Of a stretch of 58,314 nucleotides of DNA, positions 1-6,811 are shown piece after piece. The stretch covers positions 16,974 through 75,287 of the forward strand of contig WTGY01000133.1 of assembly GCA_011523365.1 (NCBI GenBank), given 5' to 3'. Both the position numbers and the translations under genes were made by a program. The stretch is from Caldilineaceae bacterium (GTDB lineage: Bacteria > Chloroflexota > Anaerolineae > Caldilineales > Caldilineaceae). The notes below the pieces were generated by a model that was not told the origin of the DNA, searched no databases, and saw nothing but the letters and a program-made list of their open reading frames with translations. Within the stretch, counting starts at the first letter, position 1. Each line of letters opens with the position of its first letter.

Positions 1-830
1 TTCGTTGGATTTTCGGGATGGGGGGTGTCTCCAGGCACGGGTGGGGTCGTATGAGAGTTTACGAGCGTTTACGAGAGTTTGCATGAGTTCACGAGCGTTT
101 GCGGCTTTGGGCGGCGCGCTGATTGTCTGAATCAGGATTTGCTGGATTTTCGTTGGATTTGCAGGATTGCGGATGTCTCCAGGCACGGGTGCGGTCGTAT
201 GAGAGTTTACGAGCGTTTACGAGAGTTTGCATGAGTTCACGAGAGTTTGCGGCTTTGGGCGGCGCGCTGATTGTCTGAGTCAGGATTTGCTGGATTTTCG
301 TTGGATTTTCGGGATGGGGGGTGTCTCCAGGCACGGGTGGGGTCGTATGAGAGTTTACGAGCGTTTACGAGAGTTTGCATGAGTTCACGAGCGTTTGCGG
401 CTTTGGGCGGCGCGCTGATTGTCTGAATCAGGATTTGCTGGATTTTCGTTGGATTTGCAGGATTGCGGATGTCTCCAGGCACGGGTGCGGTCGTATGAGA
501 GTTTACGAGCGTTTACGAGAGTTTGCATGAGTTCACGAGAGTTTGCGGCTTTGGGCGGCGCGCTGATTGTCTGAGTCAGGATTTGCTGGATTTTCGTTGG
601 ATTTGCAGGATTGCTGGTTTCTTCAGGCACGGGTGTTGTTGTACGAGCGTTCATAAGAGTTTACGAGAGTTTACGAGAGTTTGCGAGTGTTTGCGGGCGT
701 TGACGTGGTTGGGCGTTGAGCTGGTTGTCTGAGTCAGGATTTGCTGGATTTTGTGGGATTTGCGGGATTGCTGGTTTCTTCAGGCACGGGTGTTGTTGTA
801 CGAGTGTTCACGAAAAAAACTGAAGCATTG
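1..830. repeat. Tandem array of ~148-bp units with 296-bp higher-order repeat
   Basis: About six copies of a ~148-bp unit run from the window edge to ~830. Each has TCGTTGGATTT, a CAGGCACGGGTG block, then short TTTACGAGCG/TTTACGAGAG subrepeats, a GCGGCGCGCTGATTGTCTGA block and CAGGATTTGCTGGATTTT. Units alternate between two versions (GGGATGGGGGG versus CAGGATTGCGG after the TCGTTGGATTT). Bases 1 to ~304 recur without a difference I could find at 297 to ~600, so a two-unit block was duplicated recently. The last two copies, from ~593, are diverged. 148 is not a multiple of 3, so the open frames across the array shift phase between units and are not credible genes. The array continues beyond the left edge. 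Confidence 0.9.
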
Positions 831-840
831 ACGCACTTTT

Positions 841-1250
841 GCGTGTTAGGACGACTCATCTCGGGTCAGGTCGGGTCAGGTCGGGTTATCCTTCTTTCTT
901 CAGTGGCCGTCTTTGATATGAAGTCATTCCTTGGCTCCTGATTCTGCGGACATTATACCTCAGAATTTTGGTCTTCAGGACGCCAATTTAGCGGCAAGCT
1001 CCTGTTCCGGCTCATAATCAGTTGCCCTTACGCTGTGCCCTTTTTCCCTCGCTCCTTTTGGCATTCAGCACGCCTCTATTTGGACGGAACAGCAGTCTTT
1101 CCGTTCAGCCGCAGAAGGGATGGATTCCGAGCACGCTTGTGGTCGGCTCTATTGACCTGAGGCGCGATGCCATAGTTTGCTTCGGGCGAAACGCCGGTTT
1201 TTCCTGCGTGCCTTCACCGCATTTGGAATGCCCCGATCCTCTTTCCTGCG
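841..1250. other. Intergenic stretch, no gene recognised
   Basis: The only structure seen is two and a half direct copies of TCGGGTCAGG at 861-890. Open frames here are short, lack ribosome-binding sites and resemble nothing I know. Confidence 0.5.
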
Positions 1251-1278
1251 TTGACAGGAATTATACAATATATATAAT
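1251..1278 (+). promoter_or_regulatory. Consensus sigma70 promoter
   Basis: TTGACA at 1251-1256 and TATAAT at 1273-1278 are both perfect hexamers, 16 bp apart, in a locally AT-rich patch. Transcription would start near 1285. The nearest real gene is the deformylase at 1929. The leader contains a GGCGT/ACGCC hairpin (about 1318-1334), a pair of GGACCGGTCCGG palindromes and the decayed oxidoreductase fragment. A separate small RNA is possible. Confidence 0.7.
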
Positions 1279-1427
1279 TTACATGATAGTACTTGGATTA
1301 AGTGTAGTAAGGTTGTAGGGCGTTCGGGAGACGCCGTCTGGACAAGAAACGCGCCGGCCTGCTAATGCAAGGCTCGCCGGAACTACACTGCAGCCATGAC
1401 GCAGAATCGCAGCGAACCTAACGAGGT

Positions 1428-1456
1428 GGACCGGTCCGGGTGCAGGACCGGTCCGG
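1428..1456. repeat. Paired GGACCGGTCCGG palindromes
   Basis: The 12-mer GGACCGGTCCGG lies at 1428-1439 and again at 1445-1456. Each contains the palindrome GGACCGGTCC, so the pair can form two small hairpins or one hairpin between copies, or serve as a double operator. Both lie downstream of the promoter at 1251 and just before the decayed frame. Confidence 0.6.
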
Positions 1457-1495
1457 AGGAGAAGATGCACCAGTTGTGTTGGAGAAGCTCGGATA

Positions 1496-1831
1496 TTGAC
1501 TCTGGACATCGATATTGTCGGCACCGACGGGGTGCTTCGCTGTCTGTACAATGGCCTGGGACTGGAGTTGTGGGAAAATGATCCCCATGACCCCTACACT
1601 CGCCTAAGAAAGGCGGAGATCGACCCGCCGCAAGAGACAGAAAGCCAGACGACAGGAGCCATCGAGGACCTGATCCAGGCCATCGAGACGGACGGCGAGA
1701 CTTGCTCTACCGGTGAGGACGGACGCGCGGCGCTGGAAATGTGTATTGCGATTCACGAGTCACAGCGGCTGGGCAATCAAAGGATCGACTTTCCGGTGCA
1801 GAACCGTGAGCTGTCGGTCCGGTGCCGCTGA
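1496..1831 (+). pseudogene. C-terminal fragment of a Gfo/Idh/MocA-family oxidoreductase
   Basis: The frame opens at a TTG without a ribosome-binding site and encodes about 111 residues. These resemble only the last part of Gfo/Idh/MocA dehydrogenases: a beta-sheet stretch (DIVGTDGVLRC) and the usual tail with GEDGRAALEMCIAIHES. The N-terminal Rossmann fold with its dinucleotide motif is absent, and upstream codons in this frame soon reach a stop at 1397. Intact family members are about 330-400 residues, so roughly the first two-thirds is gone. I read it as a relic of a sugar or inositol dehydrogenase. A short functional protein cannot be excluded. Confidence 0.55.
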
Positions 1832-1928
1832 CGTTTGTTGAACACCATGAGAACCCATTATTCTGCAGTTCAGTTCTTACAATAGGCTTGGCAGTCAGGA
1901 AAGCACATACAGAAGTTGGAGCGGTCAG

Positions 1929-2429
1929 ATGGCTGTGCGAGAGGTACTGCTACTTGGACATCCGAAGCTGTACGAGGTGTGCGAGCCGGTGCGACGGGAT
2001 GAGGTTGAATGCCTAGCGCCGGCGATCCAGGACCTGCATGACACTTTGTTTGATTTTCGGGACAGATACGGTGTCGGACGTGCGATCGCAGCGCCGCAGA
2101 TCGGGGTTATGAAGCGGCTTGTCTACATGTATATTTCCTCGCCGACGGTCTTTTTCAATCCGGTCCTCGACCAGCAGAGTGAAGAGATGTTCACGATGTG
2201 GGACGACTGCATGTGTTTTCCGGACCTGGTGGTGAAGGTGAAGCGGCACAAGCGGTGCCGGATCACGTTTCTTGACCGGGCATGGCAGGAGCAGACGATG
2301 CTGCTGGAAGATGATCTGTCGGAGCTGCTGCAGCACGAGTGCGATCATCTGGACGGGGTGCTGGCGGTGTCGCGGGCGATAGACGCGGAATCGTTTGCGC
2401 TGCGCAGTCAGATGGCGTTCCTTGAATGA
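1929..2429 (+). CDS. def: Peptide deformylase family protein
   Basis: This 166-residue protein should remove the formyl group from the initiator methionine of nascent proteins in the cytoplasm. All three family motifs are present: GVGRAIAAPQIG (residues 48-59, family GxGLAAxQ), a cysteine motif DDCMC around C94 (family EGCLS), and HECDH at 136-140 with two metal-binding histidines and the catalytic glutamate. The ATG follows GGAGCGG by about 5 bp. The cysteine motif is unusual: Asp-Asp replaces Glu-Gly and Cys replaces the final Ser. It may therefore be a type-III-like or auxiliary deformylase. The gene stands alone, with no fmt or other translation gene nearby. Confidence 0.85.
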   Translation: MAVREVLLLGHPKLYEVCEPVRRDEVECLAPAIQDLHDTLFDFRDRYGVGRAIAAPQIGVMKRLVYMYISSPTVFFNPVLDQQSEEMFTMWDDCMCFPDLVVKVKRHKRCRITFLDRAWQEQTMLLEDDLSELLQHECDHLDGVLAVSRAIDAESFALRSQMAFLE

Positions 2430-2823
2430 ATCCAGCGCGCTCTACTTCAGCGGGCCGGCGCGCGTGAAAGGTCTGCCCCTCTGCAGGCCCGACCTCTACT
2501 TGCCCAACTGATTTCGCGGTACAGCCGAATATGGCTCGGGAAGTTTCTGCCCCTACGGCTTGCGGCCCGAAAACGGCCCCCCGATGTTGAGAGGGGGGCG
2601 GGCCTCGCGCGCTGGTGAAGAGGGCGCGCGCCAGTCTGCGCTGATGGCGCGATGATGATAGACTGTCATTAGTGCCGATGCCATCGACTGCGGAAGAGGT
2701 TCAGGACTGAAACAGAATCCACCTCAGAGTTTGCGCGTGGGATTGGTACCGGTTTCGTATTGTGTTCAACGTCCGTTGGGCTGAGACTTTAATTTGCATT
2801 GTCACAGATCGCAGGAGGCGGTT
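2430..2823. other. Intergenic, no gene recognised
   Basis: About 390 bp without a credible frame. It contains GC-rich inverted sequence around 2600-2660 (GCGCGCTGG near GGGCGCGCGCC) that could end deformylase transcription, although no T-tract follows. I see no convincing promoter. Confidence 0.4.
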
Positions 2824-3549
2824 ATGTCGGACGGCGCGTCATTGAAGCAGCGCATACGCAGCGGGGAGCTCGTGATCGGTGTATCGGCCCCCTTTAACGC
2901 CACGAAGAGTCAGCTGGAGGAGATTCTCAGCAAGGACAGTTACGACTTTCTGTCGGTGGACAGCCAGCACTCGCCCTACAACGAAGAGCGGGTGGTGGAG
3001 ATCTGCGGGATGGCCGCGGAACTGGGCGTCCCTGTGCAGTTTCGCATCAAGCACACGCGGCACGCCTACCTGATCGGCAATATCCTGGATCTGGGGCCGC
3101 TCGGCATCGAGATTCCGATCGTGGAGGAGGAGGCGACGGTGGATGAAGCGATCGAAGCTTTCTACTACCCCCAGGTCGGCAGGAGGAGTTGGGGCGGCGC
3201 GGCGCGCTATGGTATCGAGGGGCGCGACGACCGTTTGACGTACGCGGACTGGTGGAACCGCACCGGTATCCTGTGCCTACAGATGGAGTCGGTTCGGGCG
3301 GTGACCAATGTACGCAAACTTGCCAAGCCGGGCGTAGATTGCCTGACGTGGGGTCCGAACGATCTGCTTTTTGACCTGGAAGCGCATCCGGAGCATCCGT
3401 TCAAGGACGTCGACGACTGCGTGCGCCACGCGCTCAGGCAGTTGGAGGGCGCGGACGCGAAAATAAGTTTCAGAAACTACTCGCCAGACCAGCGCAACAA
3501 GTATATCGATATGGGCGTCACGGTGCTGATGGAAAGCCCGAGGGCGTAG
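2824..3549 (+). CDS. HpcH/HpaI aldolase family protein
   Basis: The 241-residue product belongs to the HpcH/HpaI aldolase/citrate lyase superfamily, class II metal-dependent TIM barrels that cleave 2-keto-3-deoxy sugar acids or 4-hydroxy-2-oxo acids to pyruvate and an aldehyde. Supporting segments are YDFLSVDSQHSPYN near the N-terminus, the substrate-loop-like PLGIEIPIVE, and QMESVRAV, where the glutamate is the usual metal ligand. An AGGAGG sits 5 bp before ATG 2824; the frame extends further upstream only to a TTG without a site. The protein is slightly short at its C-terminus. It opens a same-strand run with an NHL propeller, a PhyH dioxygenase and an NAD-dependent sugar dehydrogenase, suggesting sugar-acid or osmolyte catabolism. 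The substrate is unknown. Confidence 0.8.
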   Translation: MSDGASLKQRIRSGELVIGVSAPFNATKSQLEEILSKDSYDFLSVDSQHSPYNEERVVEICGMAAELGVPVQFRIKHTRHAYLIGNILDLGPLGIEIPIVEEEATVDEAIEAFYYPQVGRRSWGGAARYGIEGRDDRLTYADWWNRTGILCLQMESVRAVTNVRKLAKPGVDCLTWGPNDLLFDLEAHPEHPFKDVDDCVRHALRQLEGADAKISFRNYSPDQRNKYIDMGVTVLMESPRA

Positions 3550-3696
3550 TGCGTATTGCGTAATGCGTAAAGGCAGGCACGGCGGTCAAGATTCCAATTT
3601 TGATTCGGGCGCTGGTGCCTGCCGCCATTTGGAATATGGATTCGATGCTCGCGCCGGCAAGTGGCTGTACGCAAAAAGGGCATATGGGGAGGAGAG

Positions 3697-4554
3697 ATGG
3701 CAGCGCGTGATGGGGATTTCAGTTTCGAGGTCGTGGAAGGGTGGGGCCAGGGAGCAGGCGGCCGCGTTTTCGGCGGGGTGACGCCAGCGGTGGCGACCGA
3801 CTCGAGTGACAATGTCTACATTGCCCGGCGCGATCCGCCGGCCATTCTGGTCTACGATCGTGAGGGCAATTTTCTCTCTACTTTGGGCGAGGATCTGTTC
3901 AAGAATCCGCACAGTGTGTGGTTCAACGAGCAGGACCAGATGTACGTGGCTGACGTAGACGACCACACGGTGCGTAAGCTGGACACCGACGGACAAGTGC
4001 TGCAGACGCTGGGCACGGCGGACGCGGTCGGCGCGCCGGGCCAGCCGTTCAACGGGCCGACGTGGGCGGTGGAGGCGCCGTGGGGCGACATCTACGTATC
4101 CGACGGCTACGGCCAGTTTCGCGTGCACCGCTTCTCTGCGGACGGGACGCTGCTGCAATCGTGGGGCGAAGAAGGCACGGGGCCGGGGCAGTTCGCGTTG
4201 CCGCATGGCATTCGGGTGGACAGCCGCGGGCGTGTGCTGGTCCTAGACCGCACGAACAGGCGCATGCAGATCTTCGATGCGGAAGGCACGTACCAGGGCG
4301 AGTGGTCCGACCTGGACGGGCCTAACGATCTGTACATCGACGGCGACGACAACGTTTATATGGCTGAGGGCAGGTACCGTATCAGCGTTTTTGACCTGAA
4401 CGGCAACCTGCTGGCGCGCTGGGGCGAGCAGGGGGATGCGCCGGGCCAGTTTGCAAATGGCCCGCATGGGCTGTGGCTGGATTCGCACGGTGACCTGTAT
4501 GTGGCGGAGGTGCCCTTTCTCGACAACCGGCTGCAGAAGTTCGCGCGGGTTTGA
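3697..4554 (+). CDS. NHL-repeat beta-propeller protein
   Basis: The 285-residue protein consists of about six NHL-type repeats. The repeating motif is a hydrophobic strand followed by G-x-V/I-x-V-D/S-x-x-G, for example GIRVDSRGRVLVLDRTNRR, NDLYIDGDDNVYMAEG and HGLWLDSHGDLYVAE. This predicts a six-bladed propeller like the peptidyl-alpha-hydroxyglycine lyase fold. There is no signal peptide from the chosen ATG, which has GGGGAGGA 3-4 bp upstream; a GTG 36 bp earlier lacks a site. Such proteins accompany aldolase and PhyH genes in related genomes, but the activity is unknown. It could be a lactonase/lyase or a binding protein. Confidence 0.8.
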   Translation: MAARDGDFSFEVVEGWGQGAGGRVFGGVTPAVATDSSDNVYIARRDPPAILVYDREGNFLSTLGEDLFKNPHSVWFNEQDQMYVADVDDHTVRKLDTDGQVLQTLGTADAVGAPGQPFNGPTWAVEAPWGDIYVSDGYGQFRVHRFSADGTLLQSWGEEGTGPGQFALPHGIRVDSRGRVLVLDRTNRRMQIFDAEGTYQGEWSDLDGPNDLYIDGDDNVYMAEGRYRISVFDLNGNLLARWGEQGDAPGQFANGPHGLWLDSHGDLYVAEVPFLDNRLQKFARV

Positions 4555-4569
4555 AAAAGGGGACGACCC

Positions 4570-5340
4570 ATGCTCAGCGACCAACAGATTGCCCATTTTG
4601 AGACGTTCGGATTTCTGCTGCTGCCGGAGCTTTTCCCGGCGGCAGAGATCGACGAAATTCGGGCTGCGGCCGATGCCTTGTGGCAGGAAGAGCGGGGCGG
4701 GAGGCCTGACCAGGGGGCGTACCAGCATGTTGCGCCCTTCATTGAGTCGAGCCGTGATCTCTCCGGGCTCGTGGAAGACGACCGCATATTCCTGACGATA
4801 GAACAGCTGCTGGGGGCAGGTTTCGTGTGGGGCGGCTCCGAGGGCAACAAGGGCAGTTTCAACGAGACGCAGAGCCACGCGTGGCATTGCGACCGGCCCG
4901 GGGAAGAGGAGCCAGACTACGTGCGTATCAAGATGATGTTGTACCTGACGCCAACGGCGAAGGATGCGGGGGCGCTGCGCGTGATGCCGGGTTCGCACCG
5001 GAAGCCGTTCTATGACCAGCTTGAAAGGCTCAACCACATTCAGTCCCAGCCGGAGGTGATGCCCTTTGGCTTGCCCGGGCCCGAACTGCCCGGCAGCGCG
5101 CTGGAGGTCGAACCGGGGGATGCGGTATTTTTCAATCAGTACTTGTATCATGCCGTCTTCGGCAAGCAGGTGAACCGGCGCTACATTGCGCTGAAGTATG
5201 CCGAGAAGCCGACACTGGCACGTCATTACGAGGGGCTTCAGAAGCACGGCGCCTTTTCCTTTCACCGGTCGTTTGTGGACGTGACGCGACCGCGCATCAG
5301 GCAGATGACCGAACTGCTGCCGGCCGAGGACTGGTCGTGA
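4570..5340 (+). CDS. Phytanoyl-CoA dioxygenase (PhyH) family protein
   Basis: A 256-residue Fe(II)/2-oxoglutarate oxygenase of the PhyH family. The facial triad is visible: H106-C-D108 (in SHAWHCDRPGE) and distal H194 (in QYLYHAVFG), followed by NRRYIALKY, which supplies the arginine for the 2-oxoglutarate carboxylate. The central core LRVMPGSHR is typical. The gene starts 15 bp after the NHL gene stop with AAAGGGGA upstream, so they are probably co-transcribed. PhyH paralogues hydroxylate many small molecules and substrates are rarely known. Here it probably acts on an organic acid or osmolyte feeding the neighbouring aldolase. Confidence 0.88.
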   Translation: MLSDQQIAHFETFGFLLLPELFPAAEIDEIRAAADALWQEERGGRPDQGAYQHVAPFIESSRDLSGLVEDDRIFLTIEQLLGAGFVWGGSEGNKGSFNETQSHAWHCDRPGEEEPDYVRIKMMLYLTPTAKDAGALRVMPGSHRKPFYDQLERLNHIQSQPEVMPFGLPGPELPGSALEVEPGDAVFFNQYLYHAVFGKQVNRRYIALKYAEKPTLARHYEGLQKHGAFSFHRSFVDVTRPRIRQMTELLPAEDWS

Positions 5341-5627
5341 TGGATCCTTGCGGTCGGCTTATTGGTAGGGCGTCTGAACCACCGCCCAGTTGTGAATCGG
5401 CGAGCGGGTCAGCCGCGAAGGCGGCCAAAGTAAAGGAACGCACAAAATCTTGAGCTGAATCACATTATTCTGGGGAGGGAAGGCGCGCCGATCGCAGAAG
5501 GATAGGAATTGTTGATCCGTGAAGGCGATGCCATTCACCTGCCGGCGGAGACGACCTACTACATATCCAATTGGTGACATAACGTGGCTGACGTACCTGA
5601 TTGTCGCCGCGTTCCAGGGAGAAATTG

Positions 5628-6311
5628 ATGAGAGTTCTGATAACGGGCGCTGCCGGCGCGGTCGGCACTGTCCTGGTGAATGGTTTGCGTGATCGCTATA
5701 CGTTGCGGGCTTTCGACCGCGTGCCGATTGCGGATCTTGAAGACGTTGTCGTGGGCGAGTTGACCAATTTCAAGGCGGTGGCCAGAGCGACGGAGGGGAT
5801 GGAGGCGGTTGTTCACCTGGCTGGCAACCCGTTAGGTTCGGCGCCGTGGGAAGAGATACTGAACAGTAATATCATTGGGACCTACAACCTGTTCGAGGCG
5901 GCGCGGCAGAGCAATGTGCGCCGGGTGGTCTTTGCGAGCCGCGCGGGTCTGCTGGCTGCCTATCCGGAGGATATCACGCGTACGATCGACATGATGCCAC
6001 GGCCGGAGAGCTATTATTCGATCAGCAAGGTTTTCGGGGAGAACCTGTGCTATATGTATGCCAGCCAGTTTGGGCTGGAGTGCGTTTCGGTACGCATCGG
6101 CAACGTGCGTGCGGACCGGCCGCAGGCGGAGCATCCGCACCACCTCAGCCATGCGGACCTGGTGCGTGTTTTCGAGAGGGCAGTGATCCACCCGGACGTT
6201 GAGTACGAGGTGGTTTTCGGGGTATCCGGCGGCGACTGGCCGCTCTACGACATGGAACACGGGCGCCGTGCGATCGGATATGAGCCGCAGAACAGATGCG
6301 AGGACCGTTAA
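5628..6311 (+). CDS. NAD-dependent epimerase/dehydratase (uronate dehydrogenase-like)
   Basis: The 227-residue extended SDR has an N-terminal nucleotide motif TGAAGAVG (residues 6-13), a conserved HLAGNP, and the catalytic pair Y130-S-I-S-K134. ATG 5628 has AGGGAG about 6 bp upstream; in-frame codons reach back to a TTG at 5601 without a site. Length and the HLAGNPLGSAPWEEI region resemble bacterial uronate dehydrogenases, which oxidise hexuronates to aldarolactones. That would suit a sugar-acid pathway with the HpcH aldolase at 2824. The substrate is inferred; another sugar epimerase is possible. Confidence 0.78.
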   Translation: MRVLITGAAGAVGTVLVNGLRDRYTLRAFDRVPIADLEDVVVGELTNFKAVARATEGMEAVVHLAGNPLGSAPWEEILNSNIIGTYNLFEAARQSNVRRVVFASRAGLLAAYPEDITRTIDMMPRPESYYSISKVFGENLCYMYASQFGLECVSVRIGNVRADRPQAEHPHHLSHADLVRVFERAVIHPDVEYEVVFGVSGGDWPLYDMEHGRRAIGYEPQNRCEDR

Positions 6312-6345
6312 AGAGGATGCGCGGGTGCAGTCCAATTCAGGAGGG

Positions 6346-6654
6346 AGAAAGGGCAGGCACAAGGCCTGCCCCTACCGTTAGGGGCGGCGCCAAGGTGGGT
6401 GAACGACCGGTGGCACAGACACGTGATCGAAACGCGGCGCAAAGGTGGCAAGGCATTAGGGGGGGCGTTGCGGGGGCGGAGCCCCCGCACAAGGGAGGGC
6501 CGAATAGGCCCGACCGCCCAGAATTGCAGTGGTCAGTGGCTAGTGGTCAGTGGTCAGAGGCGGCACTTCCCCTGCGTCAGAGTTTATCGTGTACTGGAAA
6601 TCACTCCGTTGCTACCCGAGGTTTGGGAAAGTTCACCCCCATTTTGGGATGCAC
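6346..6654. repeat. Truncated copy of the dispersed ~475-bp element
   Basis: This copy begins near the GGGCAGGCACAAGGCCTGCCC hairpin (from ~6350) and contains the core hairpin GCGGGGGC/GCCCCCGC followed by ACAAGGGAGGGCCGAATAGGCCCGACC. A run of GTGGTCAGTGG-like short repeats follows, ending in the right terminal repeat GTTCACCCCCATTTTGGGAT at 6631-6654. The left terminal repeat seen in the copies at 15.95 and 35.37 kb is missing. Open frames here read through the repeat and are not genes. Confidence 0.75.
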
Positions 6655-6692
6655 GCGGATTTACGAAACTCCGGCCGCGACCAACCGGGATA

Positions 6693-6701
6693 TGGTATAA
6701 T
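6693..6701 (+). promoter_or_regulatory. Extended -10 promoter for the pyruvate dehydrogenase genes
   Basis: TGG at 6693-6695 directly precedes a perfect TATAAT at 6696-6701, an extended -10 element. No good -35 hexamer lies at the right distance, as is common for extended -10 promoters. Transcription would start near 6708, about 105 bp before the E1 gene. It lies about 40 bp past the right end of the truncated repeat. Confidence 0.6.
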
Positions 6702-6811
6702 CCCAAGAATCGAGCGCTGAAACTTGCGGCAGGACGTAACCATATGTACGCAGCCGGGTTACCGTTTTTTGAGGGTAGGATGAGACCGGTTTGCATGGGC
6801 CGAATACGCAA

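Noticed and set aside
89..654. Three overlapping minus-strand frames encoding near-identical ~81-89-residue peptides
   Set aside because: They lie in the 148-bp tandem array, whose unit length shifts frame each time; similarity reflects the DNA repeat. No ribosome-binding sites.
1022..1318. 98-residue plus-strand frame before the strong promoter
   Set aside because: No ribosome-binding site or family resemblance, and it runs through the promoter.
5509..5577. Short stretch reading LLIREGDAIHLPAETTYYISNW-like residues, similar to the end of a cupin domain
   Set aside because: Stops immediately upstream in frame and no other cupin motif nearby; at most a tiny relic, too short to annotate.
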